Source: Actinobacillus seminis (GTDB lineage Bacteria > Pseudomonadota > Gammaproteobacteria > Enterobacterales > Pasteurellaceae). From it: a stretch of DNA of 64,000 nucleotides. The notes below the pieces were generated by a model. It was not told where the DNA came from. It did not search any database and was given only the letters and a program-made list of their open reading frames with translations. The DNA lies in the NCBI RefSeq assembly GCF_002263215.1, contig NZ_NLFK01000005.1:62001-126000 (forward strand), in the 5' to 3' direction. The position numbers and the translations under genes were made by a program. Each line of letters begins with the position of its first letter. Positions within the stretch are counted from its first letter, which is position 1. Of the stretch, positions 8,844 through 19,314 are shown piece by piece.

Positions 8844-8949
8844 CTATTCCTCCGACGACTAAAAAATAAAATTGAAAGCTAGTGAGACATTCTACCACAA
8901 AGCGTATGTGAATTTCCAAAGGTTATACTAAAAAAGTCTGTTTTGACAA

Positions 8950-8976
8950 AAAAACCAAAATAGAATTCTATCTCCG
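8950..8976 (-). terminator. Terminator-like hairpin at the intron 3' end
   Basis: On the minus strand CGGAGATAGAA pairs with TTCTATTTTGG (10 of 11 positions, two as G-U) and is followed by seven T's. It lies seven bases after domain V. It may be the original terminator of rplM-rpsI, an altered domain VI, or both overlapping. It would end unspliced transcripts before sspA. Confidence 0.5.
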
Positions 8977-8983
8977 CCTCTAA

Positions 8984-9017
8984 GAACTGTACGAGCGAAT
9001 TTCTCCGCATACAGCTC
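8984..9017 (-). ncRNA. Group II intron domain V
   Basis: The 34-base hairpin begins GAGCTGTATGCGGAGAAA and ends CGTACAGTTC. It has the catalytic AGC triad near the 5' side, a GAAA tetraloop and the expected bulge. It matches the bacterial domain V consensus at nearly every position and is the only domain V I found in the window. Confidence 0.93.
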
Positions 9018-9028
9018 AAGCCTTTCTA

Positions 9029-10753
9029 TTAGCCATAAGCCGGTTTCACTACGTCTAATTTCAAGGCATGAATTTTAACGTGACAATTTGGATGAACCAA
9101 ACAGCGATTACTTAACGCATCACTACCGCCAAACATTTGGTACACAATATGATGGTCGTGCCATCCCGTTTCTTTGGTTATTGGTTCTCCACATAACGCA
9201 CATTTGCCCCGTTGGGTTTTATATAGCGCTTGCCATTGTCGTCTATGTGATTGTTCTTCATATAGACGTTCCTGTCTGCGTTTTTCTCCATATAATTCCC
9301 ATTCTGGTAGAAACGGATTATATCCCCCTTGAATTTTTATGTGTCGTTTGATTTTTACTGCACTGCAATAGAATAAATCAATTGGGTGCCTTTCACCTTT
9401 TGTGTTGGTATATGTTCCACCAAACACCCATTTCCGAATTGCTGTGTCATGGAAATATTTTTCCCTTATCCACAGCTTATTCTTATTGGCATGTCTTCGT
9501 CTACACCACTTCCATAAGGCTTTCCAAACTAACATATCTATCCGTCCAAACGCCTTACTTGCCACTTGACTTCGATGATAGTTTGCCCATCCTCGTAACA
9601 TTGGATTAAGCACTTTTATTAGGTTTTCCTGTTTCGCCATTTTCATTTTGGAAATCACCGCTTTGACTTTGCTATAAAATGCTTTCACATTCTTTTGGCT
9701 TGGTCTATTCAGTATCTTTCCTTTGAAACGTCTTACATTCCAACCTAGAAAGTCAAAACCTTGTTCAATATGCACCACTTTGGTCTTTTCTTCTGAAAGG
9801 GTTAATCCTCTTTCTTTCAAAAAGCCCCGTATTAGTGGGATGACTTGTTGTTCAAGTAATGCTTTCGTTTTACCGGACACAATAAAGTCATCTGCATATC
9901 TGACTACATAGGTTTTGTTCTCCCGGATTTTCTTACTACCTTTTTCTCCAAAATGAAGTTCAAGGAGTTTTTCTAATCCATCCAATGTCATGTTAGCCAG
10001 CGTTGGTGAGATTATTCCACCTTGCGGGGTACCTTCTTCTATCCGTTTTAATTGACCGAATTCGACTACTCCCGCTTTTAGCCATTTTCGCAGTATCCGT
10101 TTATTCATAGGGATATGCGTTAATAGCCATTCGTGGCTAATGTGGTCAAAACAACCTGCAATGTCTGCATCTAGCACCCATTCAACCGGTTGATTGGTTT
10201 TCTTGCCTTTCCGCGAGAATATCTGGTGTATATGGGTAATGGCGTCCGCGGTTGAGCGGTTCAGCCTAAATCCATATGACCCCTTATCTGCGGTTGTTTC
10301 TGCCACGGGTTGTAATGCTAACAAGTAAAGGGCTTGCATAGCTCTATCTTTCATTGTCGGTATCCCTAACGGACGTTTCTTCCCATTGGGTTTAGGTATA
10401 TATACCCGTTTTAATGGACTGGGTTTATATCTTCTTTCCGTCAATGAACATGCCGCTTGCCATTTTGCATTGGGGCTATCCCAAAGCACTTTGTCAACAC
10501 CACTTGTCCGTTTGCCTTGATTTTCCGTCACTCGCTTTACTGCCATTAATTTGGCGTAATGTGAGTGGGTTAGCATTCGTTGTAAGTTTTTCACCTTACG
10601 CCAATTGCCTTCCAATGTCGCCTTCGCAATCCGAATTTGCATTCCTTTCACATACTTTTCTGCTTTATGCCAATCGACATAATGCCAATCGGATATGTGC
10701 GAGGTCGCTGGATTGCAAGCTAACTTTTTAGTATAATGCTTGCGCTCTTTCAT
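9029..10753 (-). CDS. ltrA: Group II intron-encoded reverse transcriptase/maturase with HNH endonuclease
   Basis: A protein of 574 residues that helps the intron RNA fold and splice, nicks the target DNA and reverse-transcribes the intron. The RT domain (about 70-340) shows IPKPNGKKRPLGIPT, the GTPQGGIISP box near 241-250 and the catalytic YADD at 286-289. Domain X/maturase follows (about 370-460, GWANYHRSQVASKAFGRID). The C-terminus is an HNH zinc endonuclease with CALCGEP, DHHIV and CLVHPNCHVKIH. The length and the HNH domain fit the chloroplast-like (CL) class. The frame is intact, so the protein may be active. A GAGGTAGGT ribosome site precedes the ATG. Confidence 0.96.
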   Translation of the reverse strand: MKERKHYTKKLACNPATSHISDWHYVDWHKAEKYVKGMQIRIAKATLEGNWRKVKNLQRMLTHSHYAKLMAVKRVTENQGKRTSGVDKVLWDSPNAKWQAACSLTERRYKPSPLKRVYIPKPNGKKRPLGIPTMKDRAMQALYLLALQPVAETTADKGSYGFRLNRSTADAITHIHQIFSRKGKKTNQPVEWVLDADIAGCFDHISHEWLLTHIPMNKRILRKWLKAGVVEFGQLKRIEEGTPQGGIISPTLANMTLDGLEKLLELHFGEKGSKKIRENKTYVVRYADDFIVSGKTKALLEQQVIPLIRGFLKERGLTLSEEKTKVVHIEQGFDFLGWNVRRFKGKILNRPSQKNVKAFYSKVKAVISKMKMAKQENLIKVLNPMLRGWANYHRSQVASKAFGRIDMLVWKALWKWCRRRHANKNKLWIREKYFHDTAIRKWVFGGTYTNTKGERHPIDLFYCSAVKIKRHIKIQGGYNPFLPEWELYGEKRRQERLYEEQSHRRQWQALYKTQRGKCALCGEPITKETGWHDHHIVYQMFGGSDALSNRCLVHPNCHVKIHALKLDVVKPAYG

Positions 10754-12475
10754 ACCTACCTCTGATATTACAAGGTAAGTTAAAAGGTCTCGGTAGTGGG
10801 TTAAATTCCTCGCTTGTAAACAATCGTCTGGTTACAAGAGGAACTACCGTTTACCGATAGTTTTAACCGCTCTTGTAACCAATTGGGTTAAAGAGTACGG
10901 GCGTTAGGTGGTCGGGTCTTCCCAACCTGATACTGACTAATCAAGTTAATTAGTCTGCAAGCCTAACGCTCGCTTTTCTTTAAATTATTTACATTCGTTA
11001 TTAGTCTGTTCCCTCCCAATAAAGGCAAGAAAACTTTAAAACTGCCCTTACTGGGCAGACCAATACTAATAACCCTCAAAGGAATTGCTACTCATCTTAC
11101 GATGAAAGACCAGTTGGAAGTCTGCCCTCTTTCGAGTGAGCCCTGTTTCATGCCCTATCTACGCCATTACAGCGTAGCTTTCGCTTTTTCCAACCTCCCT
11201 TACCTGCACTTCCAACAGTCTCACTTACGCTCAACCTGCCTTGTAATCAAGGCGAAAATACAGGCTTACCAAGTTCCATTATCATCACACGGATAGTGAA
11301 GATACCATCTGTTCCCCGACAGTGCTTTGATGGCGTATTCCCAAAGATAAAAGGAATAACCGACTGCATACCATTTTGGTCTAAGCCAATAACAACCGTA
11401 GGCTCTTTCTTCCTAACGAGGTTTATCAACGGTTCACTTACGTTTATCTTTCTATCCAGTCTAGCCTCTCTCAAGATGTGTTGTTCATCCTATCTCAATC
11501 CTACCTCACGGTAGTGATTGACCCTTACGGGGAGTACATTGTCAGGATGCTCCGCACAAAACCGTTGCCAGTGATGCACTTTCCCTAGACTACTGTTAGC
11601 CATATAACAGGTTGCCTCATTAATTTTATCTGTACGGCTTATATCTTCAGATAATTTAATTGCAACAATGATGATAACAGCTTACGCCTACTTACTAAGT
11701 TAGTTTCCTATGCTAAATAAGTCCGAGCTTCCGCTTCCTAATTCACCGATTAACCATCCAACGGATGGCGATTGTTTATATCAAAATTCTTCGTTCATTG
11801 CCCATAATCGTCTGATTAGGTTTGGATAGCTACTCCTAGCTAATCGTCTGTATTATGAGGATATGTAACGGGAATTTAAGGTATAGACATCTCTAGCTCC
11901 TAAAAACTGACAAAAAACACATTTGTCATTAATGTTTTTATTCACTATTGTGTAGCATTCTGTTATGTACAGATTGCGAGGTGAAAATAAATATAGTAAA
12001 GCTGACACTCACGCCCTAAGATATAACCATTATCTTAGTTTGAATGCCTCTTCCAGAGTGCTGAGGCATATTGGGGACTTTATTTATAGTAGGTGCTGTA
12101 AATTTACTCTGCTCTGGGGTTTTAACAACCCAACTCATCTCCTTTTACAAGTAGATGGTCTTTAGGTTACACCTAAACGGGAAGTATGGGTAACTTCGGT
12201 TTGCGGACCTTGCTTTCTTACTCCTCTTGATACTGACGATTGTATCAAGTACATATAAAGTGAAGATCATACCTTACAACCTTTCGAGTTGGTTCATTTA
12301 CTTTCCCAACTTAGAACAAGATTTTGAGCAACGCTCCGTCTCTTGCCTGTCTTCCCAAGTACCCCCAAGGAATACTTGAAAAGTTGGAAATAGGTGGTAT
12401 AATACCACCCACTCCCAGCAATAACCCCTTGATATATAAGGAGATTATTGCCATAAGTACGACACCTTGTCGCAC
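10754..12475 (-). ncRNA. Structured 5' region of the group II intron (domains I-III)
   Basis: About 1.7 kb with no credible gene, rich in hairpins and short GNRA-like loops when read on the minus strand (for example AACCAACTCGAAAGGTTG near 12290 and CCATCCGTTGGATGG near 11757). The part nearest the maturase (about 10,800-11,580) holds both candidate exon-binding sites. The usual domain I-III length in this class is roughly 600-900 bases, so about 800 bases are extra. A second GTGCGG sequence occurs at 11556. The extra part may be a second, decayed or nested intron portion, or an enlarged domain I. Short open frames here are artefacts of structured RNA. Confidence 0.7.
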
Positions 12476-12867
12476 TATCTTTTAGAATATTGTGGACGAC
12501 GACGCGCTTTGTGTAAACCCACTTTTTTACGTTCAACGCGACGAGCATCACGGGTAACAAAGCCCGCTGCACGCAATGCAGGACGTAGAGTTTCATCGTA
12601 TTCCATCAATGCACGAGTGATACCGTGACGGATTGCACCCGCTTGACCTGAAATACCGCCACCTTTTACCGTAACGTATAGGTCTAACTTATCAGTTAAT
12701 TCAACCAATTCTAATGGTTGACGCACGATCATGCGAGAAGTTTCGCGACCGAAATACACGTCTAATTCACGTTGGTTGATAGTGATTTTACCACTGCCCG
12801 GTTTGATAAATACACGAGCTGAAGAGCTTTTGCGGCGACCTGTGCCGTAGTTTTGATTCTCTGCCAT
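12475..12867 (-). CDS. rpsI: Ribosomal protein S9
   Basis: A protein of 130 residues of the 30S subunit; its C-terminal tail reaches the P-site tRNA. The start is [20 protein letters not shown] and the end [14 protein letters not shown], which is the complete and essential C-terminus. The stop is TAG: its T and A are exon bases and the G is the first base of the group II intron, so the coding region is complete whether or not the intron splices. It lies 16 bases after rplM, with which it forms the usual operon. Confidence 0.98.
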   Translation of the reverse strand: MAENQNYGTGRRKSSSARVFIKPGSGKITINQRELDVYFGRETSRMIVRQPLELVELTDKLDLYVTVKGGGISGQAGAIRHGITRALMEYDETLRPALRAAGFVTRDARRVERKKVGLHKARRRPQYSKR

Positions 12868-12883
12868 TTTCCTAACCCCGTGA

Positions 12884-13315
<432 letters not shown>

Positions 13316-13589
13316 TTAATTACCAATAAAATAATATTAATACCCAGTGTCTAAAATTCAGACACAACCAGTTATCTTAATCTTCACCCCTTCGAGTGCG
13401 ATCTCGACAAAATAATGCGCGGTGGGAATCCAACACATTTACAGGGTCGCGAGATTATACAAGAGTTTTATCCAAAAGCCAATTTTTTATTGACAATTAA
13501 TTTTATTCGCCAAAGTACGGTCAAAAATATGATAATTTTTTCGCCATTAGTAGGAATAAATCGCAAAAGAATCACCGCACTTTTATCGT

Positions 13590-15586
13590 TTAGACCTCGA
13601 CTTCCCCCTCTTTTTCCGCCAATTCTGCTAAAACTAATCCCTGCCCTAGCCGACTTTGGCGTGTAGTTTGTTTGTTCACCGCACTTTCCCAACTTAACCG
13701 ATTGGCAAAAATCGTCAACTGGCTTTTCGCTCGCGTGACGCCGGTATAAACCAATTCTTTGCTTAATACCGGATTCGGTTCAGTCGGCAACACCAAAAAG
13801 GTATGATCAAACTCCGACCCTTGGGATTTATGTACCGTCATCACAAACGCCGGTTCATGGCTTGGAATACGGCTGGCAAGTTCGCTTTTCCCGTTTTCAA
13901 ACCAGTATTTTCCGCGAATTTTATCGCCCTCTCGTTCTGTAATATAAAGCCCGACATCCCCGTTGGATAAGCGAATATTGCTGTCATTTTGCGTAATCAT
14001 CACGGGTTTTCCCAAGTAACTGTCGCGACTGTGCTGAAAATTCACCAATCCCACTTGACGCAAACGCTCGGCGATCGCTTGATTTAAATATTCGCTACCC
14101 AATTCACCAATGCGAAGTGCGGTCAAAAATCGCACAGAATTGAAGGCGGTAAAAATGCGCGGTAAATGTTCGGAAACCGGCAAATTCTGCGCCACCACTT
14201 GTTGAAGAATCAGCAAATAATCGTGATAAAAATGTACCGCTCTTTCAACTACAGCATTCACGCAAGTCGCCATATTTTCCTTGATGGACAATTCTGATGA
14301 TCGGTCGTTCAAACTGTCAAAATCCACTAAGTGAATTTCATTTTCTGTTGCCTGCGTTAATAATTGCCAAGCGGCTTTACTTTGCCGGTTATTGATCAAA
14401 TTCGCCAATTGCGCAATGTGCGGTTTATCGCCAAAACGCCGACTTACCAGCAAATGACATAAACTGTCACCGATTGCCGCGCCATCACGACATTCTGCAA
14501 TGTCGCTCCCGACAACTTGACGCAGATAATCCGCTTGCTGCGGACGATACCCTCGTTCGGAAAACTGCCCCAATTCTGCCAAAATCGCGCCCGCTTCTAC
14601 CGACGCCAATTGATCTTTATCTCCTAACAAAATCAATTTGGTCGTCGGTTTGAGCGCCGCCAATAATTTTGCCATCAAGGTTAAATCAATCATAGAGGCT
14701 TCATCAACTACCAATAAATCCAAAGGTAGCGGGTTTTTCGCATGATATTTAGTGCTTCCCTCAAAATAAGACACACCAAGTAAATGATGAAGGGTTTCCG
14801 CTTCCGTTGGAATAACATCTAAAATGGCTTTATCTAATTGAATATTTTCTTTATTCTGCAAAAACACCAAGGTTTTTTGCATACTTTCTTTTAAACGCGC
14901 TGCCGCTTTTCCCGTCGGTGCGGCTAATTTAATACGCAGCTTTCCTTGATGCAGATCCTGCAACGCTAACAATAAACGGGTCACAGCGGTTGTTTTTCCG
15001 GTTCCCGGTCCGCCGGTGATCAAACAAAATGGCTGACGAATAGCGGTAGCCACTGCAATTTTAGGGCGATTATCGGTATCTTGATAAGGAAAATAACGCT
15101 GCATAATCTGAGCAATTTGCTTGATAGGAAATACTAATAAAGAAGCCGAAACGGTCGTTGCATGGTGCAAATATTGTACAATCCGCTGTTCATCTTGCCA
15201 CACACGATAAAAATACAAAGCGTTATATTGAAATACAAAAGGCGCATTTTTTTCGTTGGATCGTCGCTAAAAGCAACATGATCAGCCAGCAAAGATTGCC
15301 ATTGCGAGACCGGTAATTCTTTGATTTTTTTTCGAATTTCCGTCAAATAATAAAACTCGCTTTTCGGCAAATAAAAGGCATCCGACAAAACCGATTCCGA
15401 TAAATCGACGCAAGTATGCCCTTGCTGATAATGATAGCTACAAAGTGCGGCTAAAAAAATCGCTAAATTTTGTTTTTCTGGCGGATAAGTTTGCGACTGC
15501 GATTTATCAGCGATAAATTTGGCAAAATAATAATCCCCGACATTAATCAACTTTTTTTCTTGTAATTGTTGCAATAAAGCTAACAT
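13590..15586 (-). pseudogene. recD: Exodeoxyribonuclease V alpha subunit RecD, one-base frameshift
   Basis: RecD is the 5'-3' helicase and Chi-responsive subunit of RecBCD. The start is at 15586 (MLALLQQLQEKKLINVGDYY), overlapping the recB stop as TAATG. The first frame stays correct to about residue 113 (FSDDPTKK) and then leaves the true frame at a run of seven A's (complement of 15247-15253). Adding one A restores KNAPFVFQYNALYFYRVWQD, which joins the downstream frame. That frame carries Walker A GGPGTGKTTA, the DEASM box and the C-terminal helicase motif VMTVHKSQGSEFDHTFLV. The joined length is about 665 residues, normal for the family. The break is either a homopolymer sequencing error or a real slippage/phase-variable tract; the rest looks under selection. 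Confidence 0.88.
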
Positions 15587-18500
15587 TAAAACAGCTCCTC
15601 CAATCCCTCAATGAGTCGCAGGTCAGGTTTATCAAAAAATATCCCTTGCCCGCTTTTCCCGGACGGGGCAGGTTGCCCATTCATACCGCGCAAAAAAGCA
15701 TAAATTACGCCGCCAAAATGGCGTTCATATTGATAATCCGGATCGCGCGATTTCAGATAACGGTGTAACGCCACGCAATACAACAAATATTGCCAATCAT
15801 AATGGCTGTTTAACATCACTTGCGTTAATGCCGACGGGGCATAATCAGCGGCGAGGCTGCCTAAAAAATTGGATTTATAATCCACAATATAATATTTACC
15901 TTGATGACGAAAAACCAAATCGATAAAACCGCGTAACATTCCGTTAAATTCGTAAGAAATTAATGGGTTAGATTTTAAATGATGATATTTTTCAAGTAAC
16001 AAATTAAATTTTTTCGCGCTAAATTTTTGGTTGACCTGTAAATAAAATTGCAACTCACGCAACGCGTTTTTACGCGAAATTTGCCCCAAATTCAGGCTTT
16101 CATTGGCAATTAATGGCGTATGTAAAATAGCATTAAACCATTGCTGCAGAGGTACTACCCAATCTTCGCTCAACATTAATCCATGGCAAAAATCTCGCAA
16201 CTTATCGGCATCAGTGAATTGCGCAAAATCATATTTCTCAAAATAGCGGTGCAATACGGTACCGATATGAGATCCATGAGGAAAATCAAGGGGAGAAAAA
16301 CCCGAAGGATAAGGTGTAATTTCCGCTTCCTCGCTTATTGGCGAGATAATTTCCTTAGGCATTTCCTCTGTGGTAAATTGCCGATCATAATCTTTTGCCG
16401 CATCAGAAATCGGCGATATTTCCACCGCACTTTCACCACTCCGTTCCGCATTTTGCTCTGCCAATAAACGTTGATGCCGCTCCAATAATTTACTAAAACT
16501 ACTGACTTGCCAATCCCGTTGAATATACCCATGAAATGACGCACTGCTCAATGGTTCTTCCGGCACAACATCAGATAAAGGCGGCAATATTTCTAAAGTG
16601 TCAATCGGTTGTATCTCAATGGCTAAATTCGCTGACAGAGATTTTAAATTTTCAATTAAATTGACCACACTTTTATCAAATTTAGCTTTAATTTTCGGCT
16701 GATCACCGATTTTCCCTTGCGTAAGGCAATATAACAACGCGCTCCAACTGTCTTTAAATTGTTCCGGCAACGCCATCACTACCTGATATTTCGCGCGAGT
16801 TAAGGCAACGTACAATAAACGCAATTCTTCCGCCATTTTTTCTTGCAAACGTTCGTCGGCGTGCGCACCATTCATATCCCAAAACACTTCATCTGCGTCG
16901 CTATCATAATAGGTTTCTATCGGATCGCTGTAATTAATCCATGCGTTGGCAATAAACGGTAGCCACACCACATCATAAGCCAAGCCTTTAGATTTGTGGA
17001 TAGTCACGATTTTGACCAACTCCCTTTCGCTTTCCAAACGGATATTTTCCGTTAAACGCGCTTTGCCTTGAATTTGCTTTTCAAACCAATGTAATAACGC
17101 CGCTTCCGTCTCATTTAAACGGGCGGCTTGTTGCAATAATTCCGCTAAATGCAAAAAATCCGTTAATTTACGTTCCCCTTGTGGCTGTGCCAATAATTTT
17201 TCGCTAATTTGTTGTTCTTGCAGTAAATAATGCAACATAACCAACACACCTTGTTGCTGCCATAACTTTCGGTAAGCAAGAAAAGTTTCAACCCACATTT
17301 CCCATTGGTTTTCATTTTGTCGAATGCGGTACAACTGCTCGCAGCTTAAGGCAAAAAGGCTACAAGAAATAGCGCGCAACAAGGTTCTTTCGCTTAACGG
17401 ATTAAAACAGGCATACAAAATTTGTAGCAACTCCATTGCCACAGGGCTGTCAACTACATTGCTTTTATCAGATAAATACACCGAAGCAATGCCCCGCGCC
17501 AATAAGGCTTGTTTAATCATTTCCGCTTGCGTCGCGCTGCGCACTAACACTGCGATATTTTTGGCTTGTAAGGGATCTTCTGCGATTTTGGCTTGATTTT
17601 CCATCGCACTTTTTAGCCAATGCTGAATGGAATTAGCACAACAGTCGGCAAAATTTTTCGCCTCTCCCACATAACAACGCATAGGCGGTTCAATTTTTCC
17701 GTTCAACACAAAATCTGCTTTCTCGCTCCCCGCCCGCACCGGTAAAAATTGAATATCTTGGTATAAAAATGGCGGCGGTTGCTGAAAATCAAAAAAGCGG
17801 TTAACACAGTCAATCAGCAGCTGACCGGAACGCCAATTTTCCGTTAACGTGTAACGTTGTTGCGCTTGTTTTGCCGCTTTAAGATAAGTAAAAATATCGG
17901 CACCGCGAAATTTATAAATAGATTGCTTCGGATCACCAATCATAATAAATCCGCAATCTTTCGCTTGTGGAGAAAGATAAACCGTAGCAAAAATTTGATA
18001 TTGCAGTGCGTCCGTATCCTGAAATTCGTCAATCATGGCAAAAGGAAATTGCTGCCGAATTAATTCCGCCAAACGCTCTCCTTGCTCGCCATGCAAGGCA
18101 TCATGCACCAAACGCAATAAATCATTAAAGCCTTTTTGGTGATGATTTAATTTATATTCAAACCAACGTTGCCGAATGGCGTTAATGCAATGATATAAAA
18201 AAACCGCTTCCAAAGTGTCAATTTGTGTACCAATTTCAGCGATCAGCTGATCCACTTCGGCAAATATCGGATGCTCCACGGGATTTTTACTTTTGTTGAT
18301 TGCCTCCGTGGTGAAATACTGGAGTTTTTCCGCGACCGAAATTTTATTCGGATCACTTGCCCAAAGGTGTAACTCGGCAAAGCGGGAGGATAACCAATCC
18401 GCACGAACGGTTTTCTTTTCTTTCATCTGTGCGTGTAAATCAGGCGCGACATTTAACCAAGTTTGTTTAAATTCGTTTAATGCGAATAACAACGGACTAA

Positions 18501-19194
18501 TCGCGCTTAAAAAAGAGGAAATATCGCCGTCTAATAAGTGCGGTGCATTAATTTGCGGTTTTAACTCGACACCGGAAAGTTGCGAGGCAATTTTATCCAA
18601 TAATTGCGCCGGCGTGCGACATTGGGAGAAAATATAACGTGTTGCTGCAACGGATTGATGATAAAAATGTGTGCGCCAAAATTCATTAACGATACGTTGC
18701 AATAATTCCTGTTCGTCGCTTAGCAGCTCAATATTAAAATGAATACCTGAATTAAAGGCATATTGCATAAGAGTTTGCAAACAAAAGCTGTGAATAGTCG
18801 AAATTTTCGCCAAATCCATATTTTGTTCGGCAAGAGTTAAACGAGAAATGGCTTGCGTTAAATCCGTGATACTGTCTGCCAACTCAAATAAAAAAGGATC
18901 CTTTGCCAATACGGTTTTATCTTGCGTTTGGCGATATTGAATAAGCAGTTGTTTGCTTTGATAAATGCGTTCTCGAATACGTTCTTTCAGCTCTTGGGTT
19001 GCCATTTCGGTAAAGGTTACCACCAAAATTTGCTCCACATTCAGCGCCTGCGGAAAGGAATTTTCTCCTGCTTGTAATAACAAACGCAAATATAAGGAAA
19101 CCATGGTATGGGTTTTTCCGGTACCGGCAGAGGCTTCAATAAGGCTGACCGAATGAAGTGGCATGGAGATTGGATTTAAGGATTGTGTCGTCAT
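15586..19194 (-). CDS. recB: Exodeoxyribonuclease V beta subunit RecB
   Basis: A protein of 1202 residues, the 3'-5' helicase and nuclease subunit of RecBCD, which processes double-strand breaks and loads RecA at Chi. UvrD-type helicase motifs are present: Walker A IEASAGTGKTHTM (about 19-31), MIDEFQDTDALQYQIF, GDPKQSIYKFRGAD and the late LLYVALTRAKYQ. The C-terminal PD-(D/E)xK nuclease domain has LRGFIDLVFRH and YIVDYKSNFLG, with the catalytic D..DYK set. The length is normal. It overlaps recD by one base (TAATG), indicating translational coupling. recC is not in the window. Confidence 0.97.
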   Translation of the reverse strand: MTTQSLNPISMPLHSVSLIEASAGTGKTHTMVSLYLRLLLQAGENSFPQALNVEQILVVTFTEMATQELKERIRERIYQSKQLLIQYRQTQDKTVLAKDPFLFELADSITDLTQAISRLTLAEQNMDLAKISTIHSFCLQTLMQYAFNSGIHFNIELLSDEQELLQRIVNEFWRTHFYHQSVAATRYIFSQCRTPAQLLDKIASQLSGVELKPQINAPHLLDGDISSFLSAISPLLFALNEFKQTWLNVAPDLHAQMKEKKTVRADWLSSRFAELHLWASDPNKISVAEKLQYFTTEAINKSKNPVEHPIFAEVDQLIAEIGTQIDTLEAVFLYHCINAIRQRWFEYKLNHHQKGFNDLLRLVHDALHGEQGERLAELIRQQFPFAMIDEFQDTDALQYQIFATVYLSPQAKDCGFIMIGDPKQSIYKFRGADIFTYLKAAKQAQQRYTLTENWRSGQLLIDCVNRFFDFQQPPPFLYQDIQFLPVRAGSEKADFVLNGKIEPPMRCYVGEAKNFADCCANSIQHWLKSAMENQAKIAEDPLQAKNIAVLVRSATQAEMIKQALLARGIASVYLSDKSNVVDSPVAMELLQILYACFNPLSERTLLRAISCSLFALSCEQLYRIRQNENQWEMWVETFLAYRKLWQQQGVLVMLHYLLQEQQISEKLLAQPQGERKLTDFLHLAELLQQAARLNETEAALLHWFEKQIQGKARLTENIRLESERELVKIVTIHKSKGLAYDVVWLPFIANAWINYSDPIETYYDSDADEVFWDMNGAHADERLQEKMAEELRLLYVALTRAKYQVVMALPEQFKDSWSALLYCLTQGKIGDQPKIKAKFDKSVVNLIENLKSLSANLAIEIQPIDTLEILPPLSDVVPEEPLSSASFHGYIQRDWQVSSFSKLLERHQRLLAEQNAERSGESAVEISPISDAAKDYDRQFTTEEMPKEIISPISEEAEITPYPSGFSPLDFPHGSHIGTVLHRYFEKYDFAQFTDADKLRDFCHGLMLSEDWVVPLQQWFNAILHTPLIANESLNLGQISRKNALRELQFYLQVNQKFSAKKFNLLLEKYHHLKSNPLISYEFNGMLRGFIDLVFRHQGKYYIVDYKSNFLGSLAADYAPSALTQVMLNSHYDWQYLLYCVALHRYLKSRDPDYQYERHFGGVIYAFLRGMNGQPAPSGKSGQGIFFDKPDLRLIEGLEELF

Positions 19195-19314
19195 ATTACC
19201 AAAAGTTGAGATTAAGCACGCTTGATATTAAACCACCGAAAAACACCATAAAAATATAACACAAAGTGCGGTCATTATTTTCTGTGTTTTTCAGTTTGCG
19301 AGATGTAAAAAAGA

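Larger units (their letters stand above)
8950..12475 (-). mobile_element. Group II intron inserted in the rpsI stop codon
   Basis: The 5' boundary is clear: GTGCGAC (consensus GUGYG) starts at 12475, the last base of the rpsI stop codon, so that rpsI ends AGATA|G. A canonical domain V lies at 8984-9017 and a reverse transcriptase maturase is encoded at 9029-10753. A candidate EBS1 (UAUCUU, complement of 11299-11304) is fully complementary to the last six exon bases AAGATA. A candidate EBS2 (UAGAA, 11450-11454) pairs with TTCTA just upstream. The 3' boundary is uncertain: the sequence after domain V does not form a standard domain VI and runs into a terminator-like hairpin, so the left coordinate is approximate. 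Total length about 3.5 kb is longer than usual because of the 5' part. Confidence 0.85.

Noticed and set aside
11247-11474. A 75-codon open frame on the minus strand between rpsI and the maturase, with similar short frames nearby (11102-11296 and 12294-12596).
   Set aside because: It lies in the structured 5' region of the group II intron, and one of the pairings used for target recognition falls inside it; such frames are by-products of conserved RNA.
11556-11580. GTGCGGAGC as an alternative intron 5' end.
   Set aside because: It would put the candidate EBS2 only about 100 bases into the RNA and leave 900 bases of intron-like structured sequence up to rpsI unexplained; kept only as a possible nested boundary.
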